A stretch of 64,000 nt of DNA, taken from NCBI GenBank assembly GCA_010279815.1, contig QEOQ01000204.1, positions 1,303,561-1,367,560 of the forward strand. The letters run 5' to 3'. The stretch is from Brachionus plicatilis. Its lineage: Eukaryota; Rotifera; Eurotatoria; Ploima; Brachionidae. A program made the position numbers and the translations under genes. The notes under the pieces were generated by a model. It was given only the letters and a program-made list of their open reading frames with translations, did no database searches and was not told the origin of the DNA. This document shows positions 11,457 to 22,237 of the stretch, piece after piece. Numbering within the stretch: position 1 is the stretch's first letter; each line of letters starts with the position of its first letter.

Positions 11457-14400
11457 ATGGTTTACGGAATTTTGGTTCAAAGTGTTCAAGTATTCTAAAT
11501 TAAAAAAATATATATATTTTTTTGAAGAAATTATTTGAACAGGATGCTATAATTACCAAATTTGGCAAAGAATTGTGGGAGCAACTGCAAGAATTTTTGA
11601 ATTTTGATGGAAACACTCTTCTTCAAAAGAAAATATATTCAGACGATTTATTCGGGCAAATAATTGATGCACTGATTCTTTTCCGTCAAGAAGGTGATCA
11701 CGATTACTACATGGAATTTTTCGGTAGATGGGAACAAAAAAATTAATTAACTTCTAATTTTTTTTGACTAAAAAGGAAATGCTTTTGTCGGATATTTTTC
11801 ACATTATGGTTTTGAGAAAATTCTTCGAGTTGCTGGTCGAAATTTTAGGGATTTTTTATACTCAATTGATCAACTTCATGACAGCAATAGATTCATGTTC
11901 CCACAAATGAAAAGTCCTCTGTTTTTTGTCGAATCAGAAGATGAAAATGGAGCCTATCTTCACTATCAGTAAAATAAAATTCAGATTAAAAATATTCAAA
12001 ATTTAAATTATAATCATAGATCTACTAGACGTGGTTTTAATTATTATGTAATTGGCCAGATAAAGGAATGTTGCAAGAGGTTTTATAATCAATCTTGTGA
12101 AGTCAGAATTCATCAGGATATTTCTGATGACAAACGTAATCTTTTAAACGAAAATAAATTATATTTAAAAAATATATAGTCAAGATCTTATAATTTTGTC
12201 TGTGATTTTTACTTTTTATTAACCATACTAAGCGAAAAAAAGGACAATAAAATAATTATAATTTGGCCAAAAGAGAATAAAAGTAATAAAGTATAAATCA
12301 TGTATATATATAATTCTTTCATGCAGACTACTAAGAGGGTGTCTTGACAGTTATGATCTTCCTTAGCTTCAATAGATAGGAATTAATAGTAAATTAATTC
12401 TAATAATTTTTTTCACAGAGACGACAAAAATGCAAAATAAATTTAAAAAAATTATATTTTAAAGTTTCAAATCATTTTATTTAGTATAAATTAAATTCAT
12501 TATCTAAACTTTTTTTAAACAAAATTTTGTCAACAAATTTGATTTACTTCGTTATTTTGTTTATGAACTTTAAAGTTAAAAAACTAAACGACTGACAAAT
12601 TTATGTATTGAGATGACTTTTTAATAATTTTTCACTGACAAAATAAAACCTTATTTGTAGACAAAAAAACTAATTCTAGTGACGAAAATATTTATTTAAA
12701 TGACTAAATATAAAAAAATTTAAACGATTAATTTTTTTTTGTTTTTTTTTCCTGAATCGCTAGGAGGCTCTTGTTCTACTTCTGCTTGCTCGAGATTGGA
12801 TTCATTTTCTGAACTGCTCAAATCACAATCATTTTGGTAAAACAAAGCTGCTTTTTGTTTTTTTGGTCTGCCTCTTTTGCGTTTCTGACCGATTGAAATT
12901 GTTTTAGCTTCTTCTGGGATAATGCAAAGCTTGTAACGGTATGCAAGGCCAAGAACATGAATGCAGATGTAGTATTTAGCAAATTCTCTACAATTGCATT
13001 TACTTTGTTTCCAATCATCGGAGCATAGATTGGTCTCGTTGATCTGGCAAAATTGAGAATAGTCATTAAATGTATGCCAAGATAAATTTTGTTTTGTTAA
13101 AATATAGTCGTCAACTGTTTCTTTTGTCAGCTTTAGATTAAAGTCTTGATGACTATAAAAAATAAGACCATTAGAGGAAGAAATTTTGATAATATAGTCA
13201 GTTTTTATATTGCCTTTAATAATTAAAGGAATTACAAGAATAGATCGAAAGAGTAATTTTTTTTCCGCCTTAATTTTGAAAATAGAAAACTTGAAGTTGA
13301 TTGTTTAATGAAGCAAAATATTTCAAATGAAAATTTAAGATATCAGCGCAGCTCAAATATTATTCAAATAAATTTAAATAGATGTGATTTTGAGCTCATG
13401 CTTTTAATAATTACTTAGCTGATTTGAGTTTGTCACCACCACTAATTTTGCCCATTAATATTATTAATGGTACCTTGCATAAAAAAGTTAAAGAAGTAAT
13501 TTTTTTACAAAAAAAGTATGTTACTTTAAGAAATATTTTTGGTTTAATTAGTTAAACCAACAAAATAAAACGAAATAAAATGGAATAAATAGAGAAATGA
13601 ATTTGTTATATGATATAAGATCTTATATCATATAACAAATTCATTTCGGAGTCTTTAGAATAAGTTATTCTAAAGACTCCGAAGCATTGGTAAGTTTTGG
13701 AAAAAAAGAAGAAGAGATGAATCAGATAATAGTTTTGTCGAAATAATGGGAATCAAGACACTCTTCTGCAATTGCTCCAAAGCTAGATAAACATAAAGAC
13801 CAAAAGAAAGAAAAAGATACCAAGTATTTTGGAGTATAGAAATTATTTATTATCTAAATTTTAATAGACAAAATAATTGAATTTTTTTGGACCTGAAAAG
13901 CTATTTTACATTGAAAGTTTGTTTAATAAAAAAGATAGAATTTTTTACTCTTTAGAAGTCCTTTTATGCATTTAAAAGCTTTATTAGTGATAAAAAATTT
14001 TAAGCTTATTTTTAGTATCGAAAAATTGTATTGGAAACAAGAATGAATAGAATAGTTTGTAAAAATTACAAAATCAATTTGAAATTAATTATATTTAATG
14101 GCTTAAAAAAATATTTATTCCTAGTAAGACGTCTCCGCAAGCATGCTTGCCGTAGCTTTTATTTTATTATTATTATTATTTTTATTATTTCAAATAATTT
14201 TTAAGTTAAGAATTAATTTTAAAAATTATTAAGATTTTTGTTTATACAAATAATGCATAATTTTGGAGTTAAATTTTTTTTGTGTCTGACCATCATGCCA
14301 TACTTTGTCGAATGCTTTAGAAATATCAAATATGAGAAGCAAGTTTTTTCCTTTCGTCTCCACAATTTTTTAAATACAATCAAAATAATTATCTGTGTAA

Positions 14401-17021
14401 CAAAAATTTCGATGGTCACAAAAGTAAACCATACAAAGAAAGATGCCATAAATTCAATATTCTACAGCTGGAACAACGAAGAGCTAGAGGAGATCTAATA
14501 TAAAAATTCAAGCTATCCAAAGGTATAGAAAAACTTAATTGGCAATATCATTCACAATTATTTATGCCGAGAGATGGTCTAAAAAGCTGAGAAGGGAACT
14601 TGTCAAATGTTGCAATCAAAGACACAACTTTTTCAATAACAGAATCGTGAATTTATGGAACGGCCTATCGGACGAAATTATCAACAACTCGAAAATAGTG
14701 AATAATTAAAAAAAAAGTTGGAAGGTCAATGGAATGATGCTATAGGGCGTCATCTTCATGTCTATAGGATACCGCAGTTCATTATACTACTACTACTAAA
14801 ATGGGACGATAATGAGAAGGGTCTGGAGAAGATAATTTTATTGATATTCTAGCCTTTAGGACTTTGGGCTGTTCTAAATTCATGTCAAAGACATGAATAA
14901 ATTCACTAATTAAATTTAGTCACAACTTTATAATAGCAGATTATGGATTGGACAGTTTCTTGATCCAGATTTCTCTTTAAGTTTTTTTCTTAAATCTTTA
15001 ATTACAGTTAATGATGTAGGTTCAATAAGTAAAATTTGGCTATTTTTATTTAGAAAATTATTCTTTTGCTTTGACCATTTATTAAGGAAAATCCAAAAAG
15101 AGAGAGTTTATTTGTCCGCTTCTTTTTTTGTTAAATATTTAATCAAAAATAGAATTAATTTCAATAAATGTTGAATAATCTTAATCATTTTTTTGTATAT
15201 AACAAAGTGAATTTTTTACTTAATTGTAAAATGGATATTTAATTTTCTATTAATTTTTATTTCAATTTGTCCATGGGACTTAAACTTTAATTAAATAAAT
15301 AAATAAATTTAATTTGAAATTTTTTCAAGAGAATCATGTAATCTACAGAATTGATTTTAAAAATCAGGCATTTTTAGAAGATAACGACACAAGAAGTGTG
15401 TCATCAGTATGGTCAACAAAAATGAACAACATAATGTCTGGTACATTGCTAAACGTAATTTTAGATTTTCTAGTGTGGAAATTTTTAATTTAATTTAATT
15501 CTTTAAGCTGTTTCCTTTTTCAGTTGGATTCGGCAAAGATTTAAAAATAAAATTTATTGGCCACGCATTTGAAAGTCTATTCACAGAAGAACTTGTTGGA
15601 AAAAATTTATTCGACACATTTAAAATTAATCGACCACCATTTCATGCAGACTGGAATTCTGTACTTTTTTAAAATTTTATCTGACCATTTTTTAATTAAA
15701 AAAACCTTGTAGATTTTAATAAACAGTAGCTCAGTCATTTTTGAGTTGGAAAACATTTGTGAGTTAAAAACCTCGGATTCTAAGGACACAAAATTAAAAA
15801 TCAAAGGTCAAATGAAACTGCTAAAAGACATAGATGCCATTGCTTTCCTGGGCCACCCAGTGTAAACTTTGAAAAAATTAAAAATTTTTTTTTTTTTTTA
15901 AACTAAAATTCAACTAGAATAAATGACATGGAGGAAATGTCTAAATTTGGTCTGTATCTGAACGACTTGAATAAATTTGATGGTAGCGCAGAAATGCTGG
16001 TCACTGAAATGCAGCATGAAGCCCAACTTCAAAAAGCTTATGAAACCGTAAATAGAAAATTTAAAAATTTGAATTTATATTTAAAATATTAAACTCTAAA
16101 GCAACAATCGTGGACCGCTAGTTTGGAAGAAACTCGTCTTCAATTGAATCAATGGAAAAAAAAGGGTAAAAAGTTACTGTACTCAATGCTGCCTGCGCGC
16201 ATAGCTCAGCTTATCGAAAGTGGAGTTAAGCCAAACTCTATTTGCGAGACATTCGAGGAAGTCACAATCATGTTTGTGAATACCGTTGACTTTAGTAGCA
16301 TAGTCAAAAATGCTGAGCCAAATCAACTAATTAAATTTGTTAATTCAACAATTTCTGTATATGATGGCATAGTTTCTACCTATGACAAAGTCCACAAGGT
16401 TTATTTAAATATGGTCTGAAATAAATTTTAAACTTTTGACTGAAAGATTGAAACAAAAGCCGACGGATCTTATTTGATCGTCACAGGTCTGGATCACCAT
16501 TCACCAAACGATTCCTCCAGCCTTGGAAAAGATGTAGTAAAAAATTGAATTAATAAGCAATTTACTTTTTTGTTGTATTTAGTCAATGTTCAGTGTTAGA
16601 ACTAATTATGACGAAGAAACTGCAAACAAAAGACAATTTCCTCATTTTAATCAGTGTGAATTAATTTGTGCTGTTGCGCTGGAAATAATTGAAAATAGCC
16701 ACGAACTACACAACCCTTTTGAATCCGATTATAAGGAAGCTTTGAAAATTAAAATTGGTTTTCATACTGGAAGCATTGTTGCTGGTATTGTTGGTCTCTC
16801 GAACATCCAGTTTTGTTTGTTTGGTGACACGGTTAACACAGCATCGAGAATGTGCAGCAATAGTGATGTAAAAATTGTTATATACATTCTTTTTTTAATT
16901 GTAAACATTTTTTTTTTAGGCTGGAAAAATTCTTTTGAGTGATAACTCGTTTAGTCAATTGAAAAATTCAACTTATTATGAGTGTGAGTTTAGGGACACA
17001 ATTCAAGTGAAAGTAAATTAA
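11457..17021 (+). CDS. atypical soluble guanylate cyclase (Gyc88E/89D, gcy-31-37 type)
   Basis: Twelve exons give 621 residues: 11457-11489, 11528-11723, 11776-11968, 12020-12135, 15330-15454, 15508-15660, 15713-15861, 15918-16047, 16102-16398, 16447-16533, 16583-16867 and 16920-17021. Order: HNOB heme domain, HNOBA domain (about 195-330), coiled linker, catalytic cyclase domain. The heme-ligand His is His111 (QLHDS), and the heme-propionate Y-x-S-x-R motif is Tyr140-Ser142-Arg144. In the cyclase domain the guanine-recognition residues Glu466 and Cys571 and the NTASR motif (578-582) are kept. One metal-binding Asp is Asn425 and the other is Asp470. A loop of about 35 residues is inserted after VTGL. 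The C terminus stops at IQVKVN and lacks the usual GKGxMxTYWL end. It probably senses O2 or NO and makes cGMP, likely as a heterodimer. A further small 3' exon is possible. Confidence 0.88.
12720..13240 (-). pseudogene. SWIM zinc-finger protein fragment, MULE-type remnant, antisense in cyclase intron
   Basis: An open minus-strand frame from about 13240 to the stop at 12720-12722 encodes the C-terminal part of a SWIM-domain protein. The SWIM finger is intact: KCNC, eight residues, then CIH, followed by VLGLAYRY and a basic KRKRGRPKK segment (AT-hook-like), then an acidic Ser/Glu-rich tail. The listed ATG frame of 82 residues on this strand is a shadow; the real frame is a different one. SWIM domains of this form occur in Mutator-like transposases and domesticated relatives. 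There is no start and no transposase core nearby, so I call it a decayed element. The tail is the same family as 21251-21679. Confidence 0.65.
13594..13681. repeat. two adjacent perfect palindromes
   Basis: A 54-bp perfect palindrome with no spacer (13594-13647; 27-bp arm GAAATGAATTTGTTATATGA then TATAAGA) is followed at once by a 35-bp perfect palindrome (13647-13681; arms CGGAGTCTTTAGAATAA around a single central G). Each could extrude as a hairpin. They lie in the 3.2-kb cyclase intron. They could be a tiny transposon derivative or a replication or assembly foldback. Confidence 0.9.
14225..14400 (-). pseudogene. LINE reverse transcriptase fragment
   Basis: On the minus strand a frame reads [20 protein letters not shown] followed by WHDG. 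This is reverse-transcriptase block A with the catalytic Asp (FDISKAFD). Upstream TDNYFDCI is also typical, with an in-frame stop between. Downstream of WHDG the similarity decays. A short dead fragment of a non-LTR retrotransposon inside the cyclase intron. Confidence 0.6.
14403..14795 (+). pseudogene. LINE ORF2 C-terminal fragment with 3' tail
   Basis: The plus strand encodes, with stops and one frameshift, [20 protein letters not shown] then RGDLI, and later [20 protein letters not shown], the conserved C-terminal segment of many animal LINE ORF2 proteins (the NRVVNLWNSLP motif). It ends near a TACTACTACTAC tract at 14785-14797, which suits a short 3' tail. It abuts the oppositely oriented reverse-transcriptase piece, so two insertions or an inversion are implied. 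Confidence 0.6.
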
Positions 17022-18783
17022 TACAGAACATAACTTTTTTTTTAATTGAAAAAAAAAAATTTAATAGTATATTAGTTTATTTTAAATTCACACAAAAAAA
17101 AATTAAAAATTATTTTTAATTGGTAAATTTTATTTGTTTATTTCATGTCAAAATGATGATTCAAGAGTAAAAAAGACATGCATTTACCATATGACAGTAA
17201 ATGTATGGAGAGAAGTCAAGTTTGTTTCCTTTTTGATCTTTTCAATTCAGGATTTTAGAAATTTTCCATGTATCCCAATACCAAGAAATAATTTTTTTGT
17301 TGAATTGAGGGGTTATAAATGAATGAGAACTAGACTTATTTAAAGGTTATAAGTGATGGAAAAACTCTGACTTTTTGGAAAAATTTTCCTTTCGATCAGA
17401 AAAAATATTCATGTGGTACTTAAAAAAAACTTAAACTCAAAGTCTTTTACTTTTTAAATTTTTTCTCACAATTAAAATACTACCAGATTCCTCCACGGCC
17501 AGTAATTCAAATAATTAAAAAAAAAAGAAAATTTAAGTCATTACTTTTACTTGTAAAATATTAAGTTTATTTTGAGTTCAATAAAAATACAGCATTTCAT
17601 CTAGTTTTTATTTATTTTTCTAACTAATCCTTTTCTAATTTTGAAACTATTTTTTTAAAATGAACTGAATTTTCAAAATAGCAATAGATAAATTAAGAAT
17701 TTCTTAAAAAAATGAAAGTTTTTTTCTTTTTAAGTCTTATTAAGTTGAGTATTTTTTTAAAGGTAGTAAAAGAAAAAAATAAAATTTTTTACATTTTGGT
17801 CATGCATATTTTAAAATTACAAGTAAAAATATTGACTGATTTTTGAACGCTTTGCCAAATTCTATTTGGTTAATTTTAAATCAATTTTATCAACAAAAAT
17901 TTCTTTTTATTTAATTTAAAAAATTTACAAAAATTAATTTTTTTCAAAAAATTTAAGAAAAAATTTCATCAAAAATTCAATTACTCACAATTTTTGACTT
18001 TAAAAATCCTACAAATATATTTAAGCTTAACATGAGCTTATCTTTTCGACAAGTTGCACACCGGCCAGTAAGAGTTATACTATAAAAGAATTTTTACAAT
18101 CCTGAAATCCCAATAATTCATCAAAATCCATTTAAGAAGCTTTGCACGTACCTTGATCATATTAATTATGTATATTAAGGCTCAAATTAAATCGGTGAGT
18201 CAGAATTAGCATGAAGGTCCAGTGATGTTTTTTGTTGAATTTTATTGCTGAATTAACACAAAGTTTATCTAATTTAACAAACAGAGTTATAATACGAAGA
18301 CAAAAATTTTATTTGAAAAAAAAAGGTTAAAAACTGTTATTTTTTTCATGTTAAGCCATTAAAATTTTATCCATTTTTTATTTGAATAACCGTAAATGAA
18401 GAAGTTTCATTGGACCATTTTTTAGAATTTTTTAGAATGCCAAAAAATTTCCTTCGTGTTGAACAATAATTCAATTTTCATTAGCAAATAAACAAATAAA
18501 ACTTTTTCGTTACTTAATTTATATTTAGTGAAATAATTTGTCAGCATAATGATTTTTCATTGCCAGTATATTAAATTAAAGCTTTTTTTAAAATTTTACT
18601 TTCAAGGGTAAAGGATCAATGCAGACGTATTGGCTGAAAGGCAGAAAAAATGGAATCAAAGAATAAATCAATCAAATAATTAATTTAAAAAAATGGACCT
18701 TTTATTTACCTAAAATTGGCACATTTCCCTTTATGTTGAATCAAATTTTTGAATTTTATTAAAATAAAAGCTTAAATTTTTAA
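17022..18783. other. intergenic, between convergent genes
   Basis: About 1.8 kb between the 3' ends of the cyclase gene and the proline-rich gene. AT-rich. The frame at 17134-17322 resembles nothing known. No RNA gene is recognised. Confidence 0.5.
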
Positions 18784-20307
18784 TCAATAATATTTTAAAA
18801 GTATCAATCTTTTGAATAATTCCAATTCCATATCATTATTTTTCTCTAAATTTATAGACTTTAAATAATCTTCAATTTCTTCATCACTCAAATCTGTATT
18901 TAATTTTTGATTAATTGACCTAATAATTGCCATCCCTTCATCAAATGTGACCATTTTTGCAGATTCAGCTTTGACCATATCAATTATTTGGTCAACAACA
19001 AAATTAATATTTCCTTGTTTCGATTTATGGATATTTTTCATGCATTGGTCCACAATCTCTTTAACAATTCCACGGTCATTTTCATCAATATTTTTTTTAT
19101 CAGCCAGAGTCAATGCCTCAAAATCTCCAATTAACTCATAACTTTCATCATTACCAGAATCACTAGGTAAGTTAAGTTCTTCGAGTGGCTCGAATGATTT
19201 CACAAAATTTGGAAGTTCTTTATTTTCGATGACTTCTGATTCGTATTTCATCAAATAGTCTTTTGGGTCTGCTTTTACTACTCCCAAGTTCTTAAATTTT
19301 CGATTTATAACTACATTCTGATTTTCCCATTGAATGATGACATTTTTTGGTTTTTCAATTTTCAAATCTTCAGACTTTTGGTAAATAACCCTTCTTTTGG
19401 GAGTTGAATAGGGAAGCCAACGTTCGACTAGAATGGGCTGAGGTTTTGGTGGAATCTGTGGTAAGCGCTCAATAATTACTTTTCGTGGAGGTGGTGGTAT
19501 TTTCTTTGCTGGAATTTTTATTATTCTAGTCTCCAATTTTTGAAAAGGCTTTGGTGGTGCTTCGCGAATAATCAGCGGTGGAGGTGTCTTGGGTTTTTGT
19601 GGTTCTTGGCGAATGACTAACGGTGGAGCCGCTGGTGGAACAGCGCTTTTTTCGTGTTGAATTATTATGTCAGCATGGTTAGGAGGTGTTGGTGGTCTTA
19701 GATATCGAAATCTTATTTCCTGGTCATATTCAATTTTTTTGTCTAGTTTTTTAACAATTATTTCAGGTGATGAATCTTCATTTATTGGGTACTTATTAAT
19801 TGGAATTTCGCCTTTCCAGTGCAAAAAGTCGGATTTATTAGCGATAAATGACTTTTGACCTTGGAAAACAATTTCTTCGTTGTTTTCAAAATTGATGGGT
19901 TCTGTTGCGTTTAGCACACTTTGAAAAATTTTCGGTGAACATGACTGATCAGAAAACTTGGGACTTGAATAAAGCCAATTTTGACGAGTTGGTTTGAATG
20001 AGTTTGAACCAAACATTTTTTGGGATGAATTTGAATCAGAGGATGCGAATGAATTCGGTGATGAAATAGATAGTGTTTTAAATGTGGATGAATTTGATTG
20101 GGACCTGATTTTTTGTGTGGCAGGAGATTCAGGTTTTGGTGATGGAGTAAAATTTTTTGGAATATTTAATTCTGGCATTGGTTTTATTAGCACATCTCCG
20201 TATGGTTTTAGGTCTGGATTTATTAGCTTAAGCCAATTTGTGTCCGAACTATTCGAATTCCAATTATATGGGATAATCAGAGCTGAATCAAAGGCAGAAG
20301 CAGTCAT
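18784..20307 (-). CDS. proline-rich VERW-repeat protein, paralogue 1 (possible cytoskeletal/lamina protein)
   Basis: Intronless, 507 residues. Residues 1-160 are Ser/Asn/Pro-rich and probably disordered. Residues 165-365 form a core shared with the paralogue at 30860-32467: GEIPINKYPIN, FRYLRPPTPP, IIIQHEK, PPPLIIREAPPKP, IPAKKIPPPPRKVIIERLPQ, PKPQPILVERWLP, NVIIQW and LGVVK. The Pro/Val/Ile/Glu/Arg repeat style recalls alveolin- and articulin-type membrane-skeleton proteins, but I cannot prove homology. Residues 430-505 look like a degenerate EF-hand pair (FDEGMAIIRSINQKL, then LSDEEIEDYLKSI). There is no signal peptide or membrane helix, so it is probably cytoplasmic. AATAAA on the minus strand lies at 18755-18760. 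The glycine-rich opposite-strand frames are shadows. Confidence 0.8.
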   Translation of the reverse strand: MTASAFDSALIIPYNWNSNSSDTNWLKLINPDLKPYGDVLIKPMPELNIPKNFTPSPKPESPATQKIRSQSNSSTFKTLSISSPNSFASSDSNSSQKMFGSNSFKPTRQNWLYSSPKFSDQSCSPKIFQSVLNATEPINFENNEEIVFQGQKSFIANKSDFLHWKGEIPINKYPINEDSSPEIIVKKLDKKIEYDQEIRFRYLRPPTPPNHADIIIQHEKSAVPPAAPPLVIRQEPQKPKTPPPLIIREAPPKPFQKLETRIIKIPAKKIPPPPRKVIIERLPQIPPKPQPILVERWLPYSTPKRRVIYQKSEDLKIEKPKNVIIQWENQNVVINRKFKNLGVVKADPKDYLMKYESEVIENKELPNFVKSFEPLEELNLPSDSGNDESYELIGDFEALTLADKKNIDENDRGIVKEIVDQCMKNIHKSKQGNINFVVDQIIDMVKAESAKMVTFDEGMAIIRSINQKLNTDLSDEEIEDYLKSINLEKNNDMELELFKRLILLKYY

Positions 20308-21168
20308 ATTTTTTGATTTTAAATAAAATTTTTACTAATTACTTTCAAATTTTTTGACTTAAGTATCAAGGCCTATAATTATTTGTGTCGTAAATTTCTA
20401 GTTTATATTTGGGTCGATTCTATTTATTTCTTCCGTCGAATGTTTTTGTCATTGGCCTGCTCATAAAGTCTGACCAGAAATTTATCTTGTTTAAACTCTC
20501 ATTCTAGTTTATAAATAAATAGATTTTATTTCTATTTGAAAATTTTAATTCATTATTTGTTTTTATTGAGAATAGGCTAATTTTTTTTAGAAAAAAATTA
20601 ATTAAGATGTCAAAAATTGAATTAAATTAAATTCTTAATTTCGGATTTTTTTCCAGTTAAAAAAGAAAATTTTGAAAAATATTTAATAAATTTAAAAAAA
20701 AATTAATGCAGATTATGCAATTTTTTTAATTCAAGACTTTTGATTTACAAAAACATCTCATATTAATTGATTATATTCATTTAACGCTTCTTCTTTTTTG
20801 ATTTGATGACTAAAAAGTAATAATTAAAATTAAAAAAAAAAGCAGTTAACAAAAATTTTAAATAAAAAAAATTAAATTTTGTTAAATTTTTTTTCGGCGT
20901 GATTTCTATATGAAATCAAATTTAATTTTTGTTAAATATTTTTAAGTAAAAACCTAAAAACAAAAATTTTCAGAATGAATTTCTTTTACTTTCTTTCAGT
21001 CCATCTCAGTATTTTTTCTACATTTGAGTTCTTTGCAAAAAAATATAAAAAATATACTAAAAAAAATTTCATGATTTTAAAATAATTAAATAAGGTAAAA
21101 TAGTTTTAGATAAATGAATAAGAATTAATTTTTTATTTATTTTTAAGTATTAAAAATTTTTTTATTTT
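20308..21168. other. intergenic
   Basis: Upstream region of the proline-rich gene, AT-rich, containing its presumed promoter. Nothing else recognised. Confidence 0.5.
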
Positions 21169-21891
21169 CCAATTAAACGGCTTATATTTTCAAAGCTATC
21201 CCATTTTTTTTTATTTATGTATCTAATTTTAGTATCTAATTATTTTTTTTTTGTATCAAAAAATAATCCAATTTAATATCGAATGCCCATATTGGAGAAA
21301 AAATAATATTTGCAAACACATTTTGGTGCTTGCTTGTCGTTATCGAGAATTGGAATGGCATAGAAACGCAAAAGATGTTCCTTTTGGTAAAAATAGGAAA
21401 CGCGGTAAACCAGTAACAACAAAAAAAGCTTTAATGATTCAACCAACCGAGTTACAAATAAGAGATTACTTGCGAAATCAAAAGAAATTACCAGAGGCTC
21501 TTGTAAATTCAATTTTGAGTCAAGTTTATATGATGGAAGAAATTGAGGCTCATGAAGCAGAAATGGAAATTCAAAATGAAGTTGAAGTTGAAAACAATTT
21601 TAATGAAAATTCAGCTCAGTCTGAGATTTCAAAAAAGAAAAGAGGAAGACCCACTGCATCAAAAAACAAGCCGAAATAAATTCAAGATCAACCTCAAAAC
21701 AATAGAACAAAAATAGATTAATTTTTTTCTTTTTCTTAATTTTTCTTTCTTTTTGTATTTTTTTTAATTTTTCTAAATAAAATATCAAAAGAATTCTACT
21801 TCCGTTTTTTTTTAATAGATACAACAAATTTTTTTTTGATACTTAGATAAAAGAATTAGATACAATGAAAAAATAACAGTCCAATTAAACG
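21169..21891 (+). mobile_element. truncated MULE-like element with possible 11-bp target duplication
   Basis: The 11-bp word CCAATTAAACG occurs at 21169-21179 and 21881-21891, flanking the SWIM-domain frame. Inside, inverted copies of GTATCTAATT (left near 21219, right near 21854-21863) with GTATCAAAAAA nearby could be decayed terminal inverted repeats. Mutator-like elements create 8-11 bp duplications and encode SWIM proteins, so the pieces fit. The terminal repeats are weak, so the boundaries are tentative. Confidence 0.4.
21251..21679 (+). pseudogene. SWIM zinc-finger/AT-hook protein fragment
   Basis: An open frame of about 142 codons without a natural ATG at its start. It begins inside a SWIM finger (CPYWRKNNICKH, first Cys of the CxC pair missing), then ILVLACRY and NRKRGKPVTTKKALMIQ, an acidic segment (MEEIEAHEAEMEI), and ends with an AT-hook-like KKKRGRP. 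This is the same C-terminal architecture as the minus-strand fragment in the cyclase intron. It lacks a transposase core, so it is a relic, though the tail is uninterrupted and could be expressed. Confidence 0.6.
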
Positions 21892-22237
21892 AGCCAATTT
21901 TTTAAAGTTCGAATTGAGTGATAGAGACAAATTTTTCAAGCAGATTTTACCAATTTTTGGTAACATGATAATTTAGATGAAAAAGAATCAGCATATAGTG
22001 CAAAGGAAGTAAAGGGTATAATTAATTAGAATAATTAAATGAAATTTTTTTTACATGTAAACAGTATCTTTTATGTTTTAATATTAATAAAAATTCATAA
22101 ATAATTTTTTGACGTCCAGAAAATGGATACAAGCCAGCTCTGGCGATACGTCATAAACAAAGATCAAATATATTTTTTAGTACTATTAGAGAGATATTCA
22201 AAAATACAAAAAATTATTTTAAACACTTTTATTAAAT

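Noticed and set aside
12818..13066. 82-residue minus-strand ATG frame
   Set aside because: The SWIM finger is in a different minus-strand frame; this one is a shadow.
14238..14498. 86-residue plus-strand frame
   Set aside because: Overlaps the antisense reverse-transcriptase fragment and then the LINE C-terminal piece in a wrong frame.
18947..20326. Several plus-strand frames of 63-110 residues
   Set aside because: Shadows of the long minus-strand proline-rich gene.
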